Source: Colwellia sp. (GTDB lineage: Bacteria; Pseudomonadota; Gammaproteobacteria; Enterobacterales; Alteromonadaceae). Taken from it: a stretch of 58,641 nt of DNA. The notes below the pieces were generated by a model. It was not told the DNA's origin, did not search any database, and saw only the letters and a program-made list of their open reading frames with translations. Shown in pieces: positions 16,743 to 25,566 of this stretch. How positions within the stretch are numbered: the stretch's first letter is position 1; every line of letters begins with the position of its first letter. A program made the position numbers and the translations under genes. The stretch lies in NCBI GenBank assembly GCA_013215295.1, contig JABSOZ010000025.1, positions 1-58,641 on the forward strand, in the 5' to 3' direction.

Positions 16743-19502
16743 ATGACAAACTCTGCTTTATCGCCACTCATTTTAGTAGATGGATCTTCGTACTTATTTC
16801 GTGCCTACCATGTTCCATATTTACAAGCTTTATCCACCAAAGATGGCCAACCTACCGGCGCTATTACCGGTGTGTTAAATATGCTAAAAAGTCTGACGAA
16901 AGACTATCCAAATGGCAATGTTATTGTGATATTTGATGCGAAAGGTAAAACCTTTCGTAATGACATGTATCCTGAATATAAAGCTAATCGTCCGCCAATG
17001 CCTGATGACCTACGTACTCAAATAGCGCCAATACATGAAATTGTTGAAGCCATGGGATTACCTCTATTAGTAATAGAAGGTGTAGAAGCTGATGATGTTA
17101 TTGGTACTTTAGCTGACCAAGCCAGCAAAGCGGGCATTGATACGGTTATTTCAACGGGCGATAAAGACATGGCGCAGTTGGTTGACAAACACGTCACGCT
17201 TATTAATACCATGACTGATGTGAAAATGGATGTCGCTGGTGTTGTCGAAAAGTTTGGTGTACGCCCTGATCAAATCATTGATTACTTAGCATTGATGGGA
17301 GATAAGGTCGATAATATTCCGGGCGTTAATAAATGCGGGCCTAAAACAGCAGTTAAATGGTTACTTGAGCATGAGAACCTAGACAATGTTATGGCTAATG
17401 CTGATAACGTAAAAGGAAAAATTGGTGAGTATTTACGTGAAGCGCTTGAGTTTTTACCGCTTTCTTACGATCTAGCGACGATCAAACTTGATGTACCGCT
17501 TGAGCAAACGGCTGATCAACTTCAACCGGGTGAAGCGAATATTGAAAAACTCACCGAGCTTTATACCAAATATGAACTTCGTCGACTGTTAGCCGATTTA
17601 CAAAAGGGTGGTGCTGCTTCAGACAGTTCATCTGCGAAAGAAAGTTCGGTTGGTGAAGCCATTGAAGAAGAAATTCAAAAAGCGGATGATATTGAAACTG
17701 ATTATCAAATTATACTTAACGAAGCCGACTTCACCTCATGGCTTGAAAAGTTAAAAAATTCAGATCTGTTTGCTTTTGATACCGAAACCACCAGTGTTGA
17801 TTATATGAAAGCTGAGCTTGTTGGTTTATCGTTTTCTGTTGAAGCAGGAACAGCTGCATATGTTCCATTGAAACATGATTATGAAGATGCACCACAGCAG
17901 TTAGATTTAGACTGGGTACTCGCACAATTAAAACCACTATTAGAAGATGAAAACCAAGCAAAGGTTGGCCAGAATTTAAAATATGATGCCAACGTACTTT
18001 CAAAGTACAACATTGAACTGAAGGGTATTACTTTTGATACCATGATCGAGTCTTACTGCTTAAATAGTGTGGCGACTCGTCATAATATGGATGCGTTAGC
18101 GAATAAATATTTAGGCTACAAAACGATAAGTTTCGAAGAGATTGCAGGTAAAGGCGCTAAAAAGTTAACTTTTAATCAAATTGATATTGAAAAAGCAGGG
18201 CCGTATGCTGCAGAAGATGCTGATATTACTTTGCGCTTACATCAAGCCATTTTTCCTCAATTAGAAAAACATAAAGATCAGTTGGCAATATTCAATGATA
18301 TTGAAATGCCATTACTGCCTATATTGGCGCGTATGGAGCAACACGGTGTATTAATAGATTCTGATCTATTGAATGAACAAAGCCATTCTATAGGCATGCG
18401 TTTACAAGAATTAGAAATTCAAGCACATGATATTGCAGGACAGGTCTTTAATTTAGCTTCACCTAAACAATTGCAAAAAATATTGTTTGAAGAGTTAAAA
18501 ATTCCAGTTATTAAGAAAACGCCAAAAGGTGCACCTTCAACAGCTGAAGAAGTATTACAAGAACTCGCGCTTGATTACCCTTTACCTAAAGTTATTTTAG
18601 AAAACCGTGGTTTGAGCAAATTGAAATCGACTTACACAGACAAACTTCCACTACTAGTCTGTAAGTCAGGTCGAGTACATACTTCTTATCAACAGGCTGT
18701 TGCCGCGACCGGACGTTTATCTTCCACCGATCCAAATTTACAAAACATTCCAATTCGTAGTGAAGAAGGCCGCAAAATTCGCCTCGCCTTTATTGCGCCT
18801 AAAGATCATAAAATAGTAGCGATCGATTATTCTCAAATAGAATTACGTATCATGGCCCATTTATCTGATGATCCAGGTTTAGTGTCTGCCTTTTCAGAAG
18901 GGCGTGATGTGCATAAAGCCACTGCAGCTGAAATATTTGGCGTTGATTTAGCCGATGTAACAATTGAGCAACGTCGTAGTGCTAAAGCGGTAAATTTTGG
19001 TTTGATTTACGGGATGTCTGCTTTTGGTTTAGCGAAACAACTTGATGTACCTCGTCATCGAGCACAAGAGTATATGGATAAATACTTTGAACGTTATCCT
19101 AATGTAATGGCATATATGGAAGATACACGTCAGAAAGCTGCTGAACAGGGTTATGTTGAAACATTGTTTGGCCGTCGTTTGTACTTACCTGATATAAAAG
19201 CGAAAAATGCAATGCGTAGAAAAGGCGCAGAACGTGCCGCTATTAACGCACCTATGCAGGGTACCGCGGCTGATATCATCAAAAAAGCGATGTTAGCAGT
19301 AGATGAATGGATACAAGCTCAGAATGACCCACGAATTCAAATGACCATGCAAGTACACGATGAGTTGGTGTTTGAAATACATCAAGACATTGTTGATGAA
19401 ACAACAGCCAAGCTTGTTGAAATAATGAATGATGCAGTGGAGTTAAAAGTACCGTTAATCGCTGAAGCGGGTATTGGTGATAACTGGGAACAGGCGCACT
19501 AG
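16743..19502 (+). CDS. polA: DNA polymerase I
   Basis: A 919-residue polymerase for Okazaki-fragment processing and gap repair. Residues 1 to about 290 are the 5'-3' exonuclease (LILVDGSSYLFRAYHV, GVEADDVIGTLA, DKVDNIPGV). About 320-515 is the 3'-5' exonuclease with intact FDTETT, GQNLKYDANVL and YAAEDADITLRLH. The rest is the polymerase domain with motif A DYSQIELR (about 695), motif B RRSAKAVNFGLIYGMSAFG (about 745) and motif C QVHDELVFE (about 870). Proofreading appears active. No clear Shine-Dalgarno precedes the ATG. The long upstream gap contains DnaA boxes. Confidence 0.97.
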   Translation: MTNSALSPLILVDGSSYLFRAYHVPYLQALSTKDGQPTGAITGVLNMLKSLTKDYPNGNVIVIFDAKGKTFRNDMYPEYKANRPPMPDDLRTQIAPIHEIVEAMGLPLLVIEGVEADDVIGTLADQASKAGIDTVISTGDKDMAQLVDKHVTLINTMTDVKMDVAGVVEKFGVRPDQIIDYLALMGDKVDNIPGVNKCGPKTAVKWLLEHENLDNVMANADNVKGKIGEYLREALEFLPLSYDLATIKLDVPLEQTADQLQPGEANIEKLTELYTKYELRRLLADLQKGGAASDSSSAKESSVGEAIEEEIQKADDIETDYQIILNEADFTSWLEKLKNSDLFAFDTETTSVDYMKAELVGLSFSVEAGTAAYVPLKHDYEDAPQQLDLDWVLAQLKPLLEDENQAKVGQNLKYDANVLSKYNIELKGITFDTMIESYCLNSVATRHNMDALANKYLGYKTISFEEIAGKGAKKLTFNQIDIEKAGPYAAEDADITLRLHQAIFPQLEKHKDQLAIFNDIEMPLLPILARMEQHGVLIDSDLLNEQSHSIGMRLQELEIQAHDIAGQVFNLASPKQLQKILFEELKIPVIKKTPKGAPSTAEEVLQELALDYPLPKVILENRGLSKLKSTYTDKLPLLVCKSGRVHTSYQQAVAATGRLSSTDPNLQNIPIRSEEGRKIRLAFIAPKDHKIVAIDYSQIELRIMAHLSDDPGLVSAFSEGRDVHKATAAEIFGVDLADVTIEQRRSAKAVNFGLIYGMSAFGLAKQLDVPRHRAQEYMDKYFERYPNVMAYMEDTRQKAAEQGYVETLFGRRLYLPDIKAKNAMRRKGAERAAINAPMQGTAADIIKKAMLAVDEWIQAQNDPRIQMTMQVHDELVFEIHQDIVDETTAKLVEIMNDAVELKVPLIAEAGIGDNWEQAH

Positions 19503-19539
19503 TATAATAAATTGAACCAATAAAACGGGTCAATTAAAT

Positions 19540-19573
19540 CCCTATTCAGCTGTGTGGTTATAGTTGAATAGGG
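19540..19573. terminator. Inverted repeat between convergent polA and solute-binding pseudogene
   Basis: CCCTATTCA (19540-19548) and TGAATAGGG (19565-19573) form a perfect 9-base stem with a 16-base loop. In the minus direction the stem is followed by ATTTAATTG, a weak T-rich tail. It is a possible shared terminator. Confidence 0.4.
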
Positions 19574-19575
19574 GG

Positions 19576-20435
19576 TTAATTTACAGAAATCCAATATCTT
19601 GGGTTGCTGGTATCAAAATCTTTAGGTAAAAAAGGGTTATTTAATTTTAGGAAACGTGCATTTTTCCATTTATCCAAAGGAAATAAATGCTCAGTTGTTG
19701 GATGAGATTTGATATATTCTTCAAAACTACCGTCGTCTATTGCTTTCTCGAGACCTGTTTTTAAAAATTCGGCTAGTTTACTATTTTTGCTGGAAGTGAA
19801 AAAATACATCGGGAAAGGGTAATATAGAATCAAGTCTTGATAGAGTGCCAATTCAGGCATCACTACTTTACGCGCTTGATATTCTGACATTGCTTCATTA
19901 ATACCTCTTGGAAAAGCATCGCAACGTTTAATATATGTTTGACCAAACATGTTTTCATAAATAGGGTTTGGTAAAACCTTAAGGCCTGCGGCCAGCATAA
20001 TGTCAGTGTCAGGCCAATGACTACCTTGACATAAACTTATTTTTTTTAAATCCGATAATGTTGTGACTTGCTCAAGTTTTCTCACATTGTCTTGATGAGT
20101 AATAAAAACTCGAAAACCTAATAATCCTTTGATTAAAGGTATATTCACCACACTAAATTGACTTGCTCGAGCCGCGTCGATACCCGCCCAATAAATATCT
20201 ATTATTCTTTCTGCTTGTAACTCTTGTAATGCTCTTTTTTGTGGCATGTAAGGGGCAAAACAAGATTAACGTCTTTAGCGTTTTTTTGATAAGCGAGCTT
20301 GATTAAACCGATATAATAACTGTGACTCGCATCAAATTCTGATTGAGGACCTCGCGTGCGAATGGTTTCTGTAGCATTAGCATTATAGAAATAAAATATT
20401 AAAAAAGTATAAATAAAATATTTCATATTCAGCAC
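19576..20435 (-). pseudogene. Frameshifted periplasmic solute-binding protein (family 3-like)
   Basis: Two overlapping frames make one protein of about 285 residues. The first (from 20435 GTG or 20426 ATG) has a Sec signal ending NANA, then TETIRTRGPQSEFDASHSYYIGLIKLAYQ. It runs out of frame near 20250, and its own stop is at 20202. The second continues with YMPQKRALQELQAERIIDIYWAG to the stop at 19576. Rejoining needs one added base (or two removed) around TTGCCCCTTACATG. The fold resembles extracellular solute-binding family 3 proteins, but no transporter gene is adjacent. Codon use and frame are intact on both sides, so a recent mutation or a sequencing error are both possible. Confidence 0.65.
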
Positions 20436-20539
20436 CGCACCATAATATTTCTAGAGTATAGCCCAAATCACATGCCCTATTGGCAAAGTTGAATTTACCT
20501 CAGATAGCTTGAAAAACAACTGATAACGTATAATAATTA

Positions 20540-20566
20540 CATTTACGTAATTTAATTACGTAAATG
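20540..20566. promoter_or_regulatory. 27-bp perfect palindrome, likely operator
   Basis: Arms CATTTACGTAAT (20540-20551) and ATTACGTAAATG (20555-20566) with centre TTA contain two TTACGTAA units 13 bases apart. It abuts the -35 of a plus-strand promoter and is 105 bases upstream of the minus-strand solute-binding gene, so it could control either. I cannot name the regulator. Confidence 0.5.
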
Positions 20567-20567
20567 C

Positions 20568-20597
20568 TTTACATAAGTAGAATACTTACTCTATAAT
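20568..20597 (+). promoter_or_regulatory. Sigma-70 promoter of candidate small RNA
   Basis: TTTACA (20568-20573) and a perfect TATAAT (20592-20597) are 18 bases apart, predicting a start near 20604. No protein-coding gene follows on the plus strand for over 1.3 kb. Confidence 0.5.
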
Positions 20598-20603
20598 GAA
20601 CTT

Positions 20604-20692
20604 GTTCCTAAACGAACGCTTGTTGTAATAATTTGTATATTCTAGCTTTCCTCATGGCTATAAACCGATGACTTTGTCATCGGTATTTTTTT
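20604..20692 (+). ncRNA. Candidate small RNA (about 90 nt)
   Basis: The transcript is defined by a promoter at 20568-20597 and a strong intrinsic terminator at 20664-20692. It contains no frame longer than a few codons. The 5' half is unstructured and AT-rich with a short GTTC/GAAC hairpin; the 3' half is the terminator hairpin with a seven-T tail, the arrangement of Hfq-dependent small RNAs. A palindromic operator lies directly upstream. It resembles no small RNA I can name. Transcription is predicted, not shown. Confidence 0.4.
20664..20692 (+). terminator. Intrinsic terminator of candidate small RNA
   Basis: ACCGATGAC (20664-20672), loop TTT, GTCATCGGT (20676-20684), then A and seven T. 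Perfect 9-base stem and T-run oriented to the plus strand, although no protein gene precedes it on that strand. Confidence 0.75.
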
Positions 20693-20748
20693 ACCTAAAA
20701 TATACTGAAATCACATTGTGTAATTATATTTCAGTATTTTTAAATATA

Positions 20749-20931
20749 TTAGCTTTCAGGATCAATAATTGGCTCTATCGGTTTAGGTTTACTTCGGCCA
20801 GACTTTCGAAGTGCATCACGCAGCACATACTCTATTTGCGCATTTAAACTGCGTAACTCATCATCAGACCAACGTTGCATGGCAGACAGAATTTCTTCAT
20901 TAATACGAAGAGGATATGCTTTTTTTGCCAC
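20749..20931 (-). CDS. Arc-type ribbon-helix-helix DNA-binding protein
   Basis: A 60-residue protein, MAKKAYPLRINEEILSAM..., with the Arc/MetJ pattern: a short beta strand (YPLRIN), then helix one, then an SLNAQIEYVLRDALRK helix. The tail is Pro-rich. It starts with GTG at 20931, preceded by GAGGAAG at good spacing. It follows the SPFH gene by 23 bases and is probably in the same operon. Such small repressors usually bind palindromes as dimers of dimers. A perfect 25-base palindrome lies just upstream of the SPFH start, so autoregulation is likely (inference). Confidence 0.8.
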   Translation of the reverse strand: MAKKAYPLRINEEILSAMQRWSDDELRSLNAQIEYVLRDALRKSGRSKPKPIEPIIDPES

Positions 20932-20954
20932 AATATTTCTTCCTCAATTAACAG

Positions 20955-21821
20955 TTAATATAAACTTCCGGCATTTATAACGGGCTGAGCTGCTTCGTCA
21001 CTACATAAAACGACCAGTAAGTTACTGACCATCGCTGCTTTTCTTTCTGTATCAAGTTCAACAATCCCACGTTCTTCTAATTTAGCTAACGCCATTTCAA
21101 CCATACCTACAGCGCCCTCAACTATGGTTCTACGTGCTGCTATAATTGCCATCGCTTGTTGACGTTTAAGCATAGCATTTGCAATTTCTGGGGCGTAGGC
21201 TAAATGGCTGATACGAGACTCAATAACCGTAACACCTGCTTTTTCTAACCTGTCTTGAACTTCAATTTTTAATGCCGCAGAGATTTTCGCAGGATCACTT
21301 CGTAATGAAATGTCATTGTCTTCGTGGTGATCGTAAGCATAACTTGTTGCTAAATTACGCAGTGCGGACTCACTTTGAATAGAAACGAAATCTTCATAAT
21401 CGTCTACTTGAAATACGGCTTCAGCAGTATCTGTAACTTCCCAAACAATAACTGCTGCGATTTCAATTGGGTTACCATTTTTGTCATTAACTTTAAGCTT
21501 ACTACTTTCGAAATTTCTTACGCGCAAAGATACCCGCATTTTTGTATAAAAAGGGTTGGCCCAGCGTAAGCCTGAATCGTGAACGGTACCTGCGTACTTA
21601 CCAAAGAGTTGCATCACTCTTGCTTCTTTTGGATTCACCATAAAAAAACCAAACCAACAAATGAAGATAACAATACTCATAAGCAGGCTAATGACGACGA
21701 GCATGGTATTCGCATTCATCAGGTTATTAATGAGCATGGCTAAAGCACTAATTTGTGCTATGAGTAAAACAAAAATAAACATGATGCCATTAGGGGCTTT
21801 AATTTCTTTTTCTGTAATCAT
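20955..21821 (-). CDS. SPFH/Band 7 (stomatin-like) membrane protein
   Basis: About 288 residues from [12 protein letters not shown] (21819-21821). The frame is open to 21956, but the added N-terminal part overlaps the palindromic operator and looks untranslated. Two hydrophobic helices (about 14-65) are followed by the SPFH domain ([69 protein letters not shown]). A helical tail with [19 protein letters not shown] follows. SPFH proteins form large membrane rings that scaffold proteins or proteases. The adjacent Arc-type gene is a frequent companion. The substrate or partner is unknown. Confidence 0.85.
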   Translation of the reverse strand: MITEKEIKAPNGIMFIFVLLIAQISALAMLINNLMNANTMLVVISLLMSIVIFICWFGFFMVNPKEARVMQLFGKYAGTVHDSGLRWANPFYTKMRVSLRVRNFESSKLKVNDKNGNPIEIAAVIVWEVTDTAEAVFQVDDYEDFVSIQSESALRNLATSYAYDHHEDNDISLRSDPAKISAALKIEVQDRLEKAGVTVIESRISHLAYAPEIANAMLKRQQAMAIIAARRTIVEGAVGMVEMALAKLEERGIVELDTERKAAMVSNLLVVLCSDEAAQPVINAGSLY

Positions 21822-21845
21822 AGTATTCTCAATTATATTTATAGT

Positions 21846-21870
21846 AAGTGATATCATTATGATATCACTT
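21846..21870. promoter_or_regulatory. 25-bp perfect palindrome upstream of SPFH/Arc operon
   Basis: Arms AAGTGATATCAT (21846-21857) and ATGATATCACTT (21859-21870) around a single T. It contains two TGATATCA sites, as expected for cooperative binding of ribbon-helix-helix dimers. It lies 25 bases upstream of the SPFH start on the minus strand. Confidence 0.65.
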
Positions 21871-22051
21871 CGTAGTTTATGCAAGTAAAATACGATTAAC
21901 AAAGAAGTAACAAAATATGACTGAAGATAAATATCAATGGTAAAGAGGGGAAGCAAATAATATATTAAGAAGTTAAATACTGATGCTATATTTAAGTGTT
22001 AGGAAAAACCAATGAACCCTATAAATAACAACATCCGCGAAGGAGCATAAA

Positions 22052-24901
22052 TTGAAAAAATGGAGCATACCACTGCTATTAACTTGTTTAGCAGCTTGTG
22101 AACAGAGCACGCCAACAACTACTATGGCTGAAGCAACATTGCCAGCAGGTGTTAGTTTTATTGAGCAAGTAAAGGCAGAAGCCGGTAAAACTGTTATTCC
22201 TTATGAAAAATATACGTTAAGTAATGGTTTGACCGTAATTCTACATCAAGATGATTCTGACCCATTGGTGCATGTTGATATGACTTATCATGTGGGTTCT
22301 GGTCGAGAAGACTTGGGTAAATCAGGTTTTGCTCATTTTTTCGAACACATGATGTTTCAAGGTTCTGAAAATGTCGGTGATGAGCAACATTTTAAATTAG
22401 TAACAGAAGCTGGTGGCACCATGAATGGTACAACCAATAGTGATCGTACAAATTATTTCCAAACGGTTCCTGCGAATCAACTAGAAAAAATGCTGTGGTT
22501 AGAATCTGACCGTATGGGTTTTTTGGTTGATGCCGTAACACAAGAAAAATTTGAAGTTCAGCGTGAAACCGTAAAAAATGAACGTGGACAACGCATTGAC
22601 AATCGCCCTTATGGCAAATTAAATGAACGCGTTTCAGAAGCACTATACCCAACAGGTCATCCGTACTCATGGCCAGTTATTGGTTTCATGGACGATTTAA
22701 ATCGTGTAAATGTTAATGACTTAAAAGCATTTTTCTTAAAATGGTATGGTCCAAACAATGCAACGTTAACTATCGGTGGTGATATCGATGTTGCAGCGAC
22801 GTTAGCACTTGTTGAACAATACTTTGGTTCAATTCCTCGTGGACCAGAAATTGCTATGCCAGAGAAGCCAAAGTTCACCATTGAAGCAGATCGCTATATA
22901 TCAATGGAAGACAATGTTCATCTACCCTTAGTTTATATGTCTTATCCAACGGTTACTGTTCGTCATGCCGATGAAGCACCACTTGACGTTTTATCAAGTA
23001 TTTTAGGTGGTGGTAAAACGTCACTGCTTTATAAAAACTTAGTGAAAAATCAATTAGCCGTGCAAGCTTCAGTAGGGCACCCTTGTGCAGAATTAGCATG
23101 TACTTTTACTTTATTAGCTTTACCGCATCCCGCTTCAGGTAAAACATTAGCCGATATTGAAAAAGTTATTCGCGACAGTTTAGTTGAATTTGAAGAGCGT
23201 GGCGTTCAAGACGATGACTTAACTAAAGTGAAAGCAAGTATGGAAGCAAGCTTCATTTTTGGTTTACAAAGTGTTTCAGGTAAAGTGAGTACACTTGCTG
23301 CTAACCAAACATTTAAAGGTGATCCAAACTACATCGAACAAGATATTGCTCGTTATGCCAATGTCACTAAAGCTGATGTGATGCGCGTATTTAAAAAGTA
23401 TATTAAAAATCAACATGGTGTGATCATGAGCATCGTGCCTAAAGGCAAGCTTGATTTAATTGCGGCTAAAGACAACTTTACTCCAGCGCCACGTAGTAAA
23501 GGTGAAGCATCAAAAACTTCAGCAGATAGTCTAGTTGTTCGCAAAGCTAAAGATAATTTTGATCGCAGTGTAATGCCAACATCAGGCGCCAATAAAGCCG
23601 TATCTGTTCCACAAATGTGGCAAGAAACTTTCGCGAATGGCATTAAAGTTTTAGGTACGCAAAGCATTGAAACGCCTACAACTTCATTACTATTGAAAAT
23701 ACCTGCAGGTCATTACTATTCAGATAAAGAAAAAGCCGGTGTCGTTTCTTTACTTGCTAGCATGTTAAACGAATCGACTACTGAACGTAGCGCAGAAGCA
23801 ATGAGTAATGAGCTACAAAAGTTAGGTAGCTCAATATCTATCTATGCAGGCACTCAATACTTAAATATTAATGTAAGTTCGTTAACGAAAAATCTTGATG
23901 CGACTATGGCACTGGTTAATGAAAAGCTGATGAAGCCAGCGTTTATTGAAGCAGAGTTTGCACGTAACAAGAGTAATGCTATACAAGGTGCAATTAACAG
24001 TAAGAAAGATGCGGGTTATTTAGCATCAACCGCTTATCGTCAATTATTGCAAGCTGATAACATTGCGGGTATTTCAAGCCAAGGAACAGAGAAAAGCCTT
24101 GGAAATATTACACTAGCTGATGTTAAAGCCTTTTATCAACAGCAAGTTAAGCCGACTAACAGCCAGTTAATTGTTGTATCAGACCTTAAAGAACAAGCGT
24201 TAGTTAAATCACTTAACGTCTTTTCTGCATGGCAAGGTAAAGGCAAGAGTTTAGTCTTGTCACTTGCTAAACCTGATACAAAAGCAGGTGTTATATATTT
24301 AGTGAATAAGGATGATGCAGCACAATCGGCGATTCGTATTGGTAAACGCTCTATCACACAAGATATTACCGGTGAATATTACAAAGCTTCCTTAATGAAC
24401 TTTGCCTTAGGTGGCGCATTTAATAGTCGTATTAACTTAAATCTTCGTGAAGATAAAGGTTATACCTACGGTGCTCGTTCATACTTTAGTGCTGATAAAT
24501 TCTCCGGGTCTTATACTGCATCTGCTGAAGTTCGTGCTGATGTTACCGATAAGTCAATTGTTGAGTTTGTTAACGAAATAAAGGGTTACCGCGAAAAAGG
24601 CATAACAACCGAAGAGTTAAGTTTCATGCGTAATGCTATTAATCAAAAAGATGCATTAAAGTATGAAACGCCACGTGCAAAATTAGGTTTCTTAGCGCAA
24701 ATTTTGGAGCATAATTTAGAGCCAAGTTTTGTAAATGAACGAGCAAAAATCGTTGAAAATATCAGTGCCGATGAAATTAATGCGCTAGCGAAAAAGCATT
24801 TGAATTTAGCAGAAATGTTAATGGTTGTTGTGGGAGATGCTAAAACATTAAAACCACAACTTGAAGCATTAGGTTATGTCGTTGTTGATTATGAAATCTA
24901 A
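22052..24901 (+). CDS. M16 family zinc metallopeptidase, lipoprotein
   Basis: A 949-residue pitrilysin/insulinase-type protease with two tandem M16 units. A lipoprotein signal ends LAAC (Cys16), so it is probably membrane-anchored and periplasmic. The inverted zinc motif HFFEH is at residues 95-99, with the downstream glutamate in the ETVKNERGQ region. The second unit (from about 515) lacks HxxEH, as is normal for the non-catalytic half, and contains INLNLREDKGYTYGARSYF. The start is TTG at 22052 with AAGGAG six bases upstream; no in-frame ATG gives the signal peptide. It likely degrades misfolded or signal peptides, but its substrate is unknown. A strong terminator follows. Confidence 0.93.
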   Translation: MKKWSIPLLLTCLAACEQSTPTTTMAEATLPAGVSFIEQVKAEAGKTVIPYEKYTLSNGLTVILHQDDSDPLVHVDMTYHVGSGREDLGKSGFAHFFEHMMFQGSENVGDEQHFKLVTEAGGTMNGTTNSDRTNYFQTVPANQLEKMLWLESDRMGFLVDAVTQEKFEVQRETVKNERGQRIDNRPYGKLNERVSEALYPTGHPYSWPVIGFMDDLNRVNVNDLKAFFLKWYGPNNATLTIGGDIDVAATLALVEQYFGSIPRGPEIAMPEKPKFTIEADRYISMEDNVHLPLVYMSYPTVTVRHADEAPLDVLSSILGGGKTSLLYKNLVKNQLAVQASVGHPCAELACTFTLLALPHPASGKTLADIEKVIRDSLVEFEERGVQDDDLTKVKASMEASFIFGLQSVSGKVSTLAANQTFKGDPNYIEQDIARYANVTKADVMRVFKKYIKNQHGVIMSIVPKGKLDLIAAKDNFTPAPRSKGEASKTSADSLVVRKAKDNFDRSVMPTSGANKAVSVPQMWQETFANGIKVLGTQSIETPTTSLLLKIPAGHYYSDKEKAGVVSLLASMLNESTTERSAEAMSNELQKLGSSISIYAGTQYLNINVSSLTKNLDATMALVNEKLMKPAFIEAEFARNKSNAIQGAINSKKDAGYLASTAYRQLLQADNIAGISSQGTEKSLGNITLADVKAFYQQQVKPTNSQLIVVSDLKEQALVKSLNVFSAWQGKGKSLVLSLAKPDTKAGVIYLVNKDDAAQSAIRIGKRSITQDITGEYYKASLMNFALGGAFNSRINLNLREDKGYTYGARSYFSADKFSGSYTASAEVRADVTDKSIVEFVNEIKGYREKGITTEELSFMRNAINQKDALKYETPRAKLGFLAQILEHNLEPSFVNERAKIVENISADEINALAKKHLNLAEMLMVVVGDAKTLKPQLEALGYVVVDYEI

Positions 24902-24950
24902 GAACTCTGAGATTTATTAGCTGAAATACTGAGTATTTCGTCGCGTACAG

Positions 24951-24990
24951 AAAGAGCCTTAACTTTTTATAAAGTTAAGGCTCTTTTATT
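24951..24990 (+). terminator. Intrinsic terminator after the M16 protease
   Basis: A perfect 16-base stem, AAAGAGCCTTAACTTT (24951-24966) and AAAGTTAAGGCTCTTT (24971-24986), with loop TTAT and a short T-rich tail. Confidence 0.8.
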
Positions 24991-25058
24991 TATTCCTGTA
25001 TGGTCACTTCAGCTTAATCCTGTCACAATAAATGCTCTGCTTACCTGTGTTTAAAAAT

Positions 25059-25532
25059 ATGAAACGAAGTAATTACATTACCCGCGAAGGCTGGGATCGC
25101 TTAGATAAAGAATTAAAGTATTTATGGAAGGAGGAGCGTCCACTTATTACCAAATCTGTCTCTGAAGCCGCAGCACAAGGCGATAGAAGTGAAAACGCAG
25201 AGTATATTTATGGTAAGCGACGTCTTCGTGAAATTGATCGTCGTGTTCGGTTCTTAGTTAAGCGCACAGAAGACTTAACCATTGTTTATCCTAACCCTCA
25301 GCAAGAAGGCAAAGTGTTCTTTGGTGCTTGGGTAACACTCGTCAATGAAGATGATCACCAAGTGACTTATCGTATTGTCGGTCCTGATGAATGGGATGTT
25401 AAAAAAGGAGAAATAAGCATTGATTCACCCATGGCAAGAGCATTAATTGGAAAACGAGTTGATGACGAAGTCGTTGTACAAACACCTGAAGGTGAACGTG
25501 TTTTTGATGTCATTAAAATTTGGTACAAATAG
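25059..25532 (+). CDS. greB: Transcription elongation factor GreB
   Basis: About 157 residues from MKRSNYITREGWDRLDKEL. It rescues backtracked RNA polymerase by stimulating transcript cleavage. The N-terminal coiled coil has KYLWKEERP and the acidic tip QGDRSENAEY; then RRLREIDRRVRFLVKR, and the C-terminal FKBP-like domain QEGKVFFGAWVTL. The basic RRLREIDRRVR and the KVFFGAW sequence favour GreB over GreA. The frame is open from 25032, giving nine further residues, but alignment with GreB puts the start at 25059. Neither start has a clear ribosome-binding site. Confidence 0.94.
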   Translation: MKRSNYITREGWDRLDKELKYLWKEERPLITKSVSEAAAQGDRSENAEYIYGKRRLREIDRRVRFLVKRTEDLTIVYPNPQQEGKVFFGAWVTLVNEDDHQVTYRIVGPDEWDVKKGEISIDSPMARALIGKRVDDEVVVQTPEGERVFDVIKIWYK

Positions 25533-25566
25533 TATCATACTCAATTTTGGCTAAGTCTTTAAGTTT

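Noticed and set aside
20701-20748. Toxin partner for the Arc-type protein
   Set aside because: No toxin-like gene adjoins it; the partner in the operon is an SPFH membrane protein, so a toxin-antitoxin reading is unsupported.
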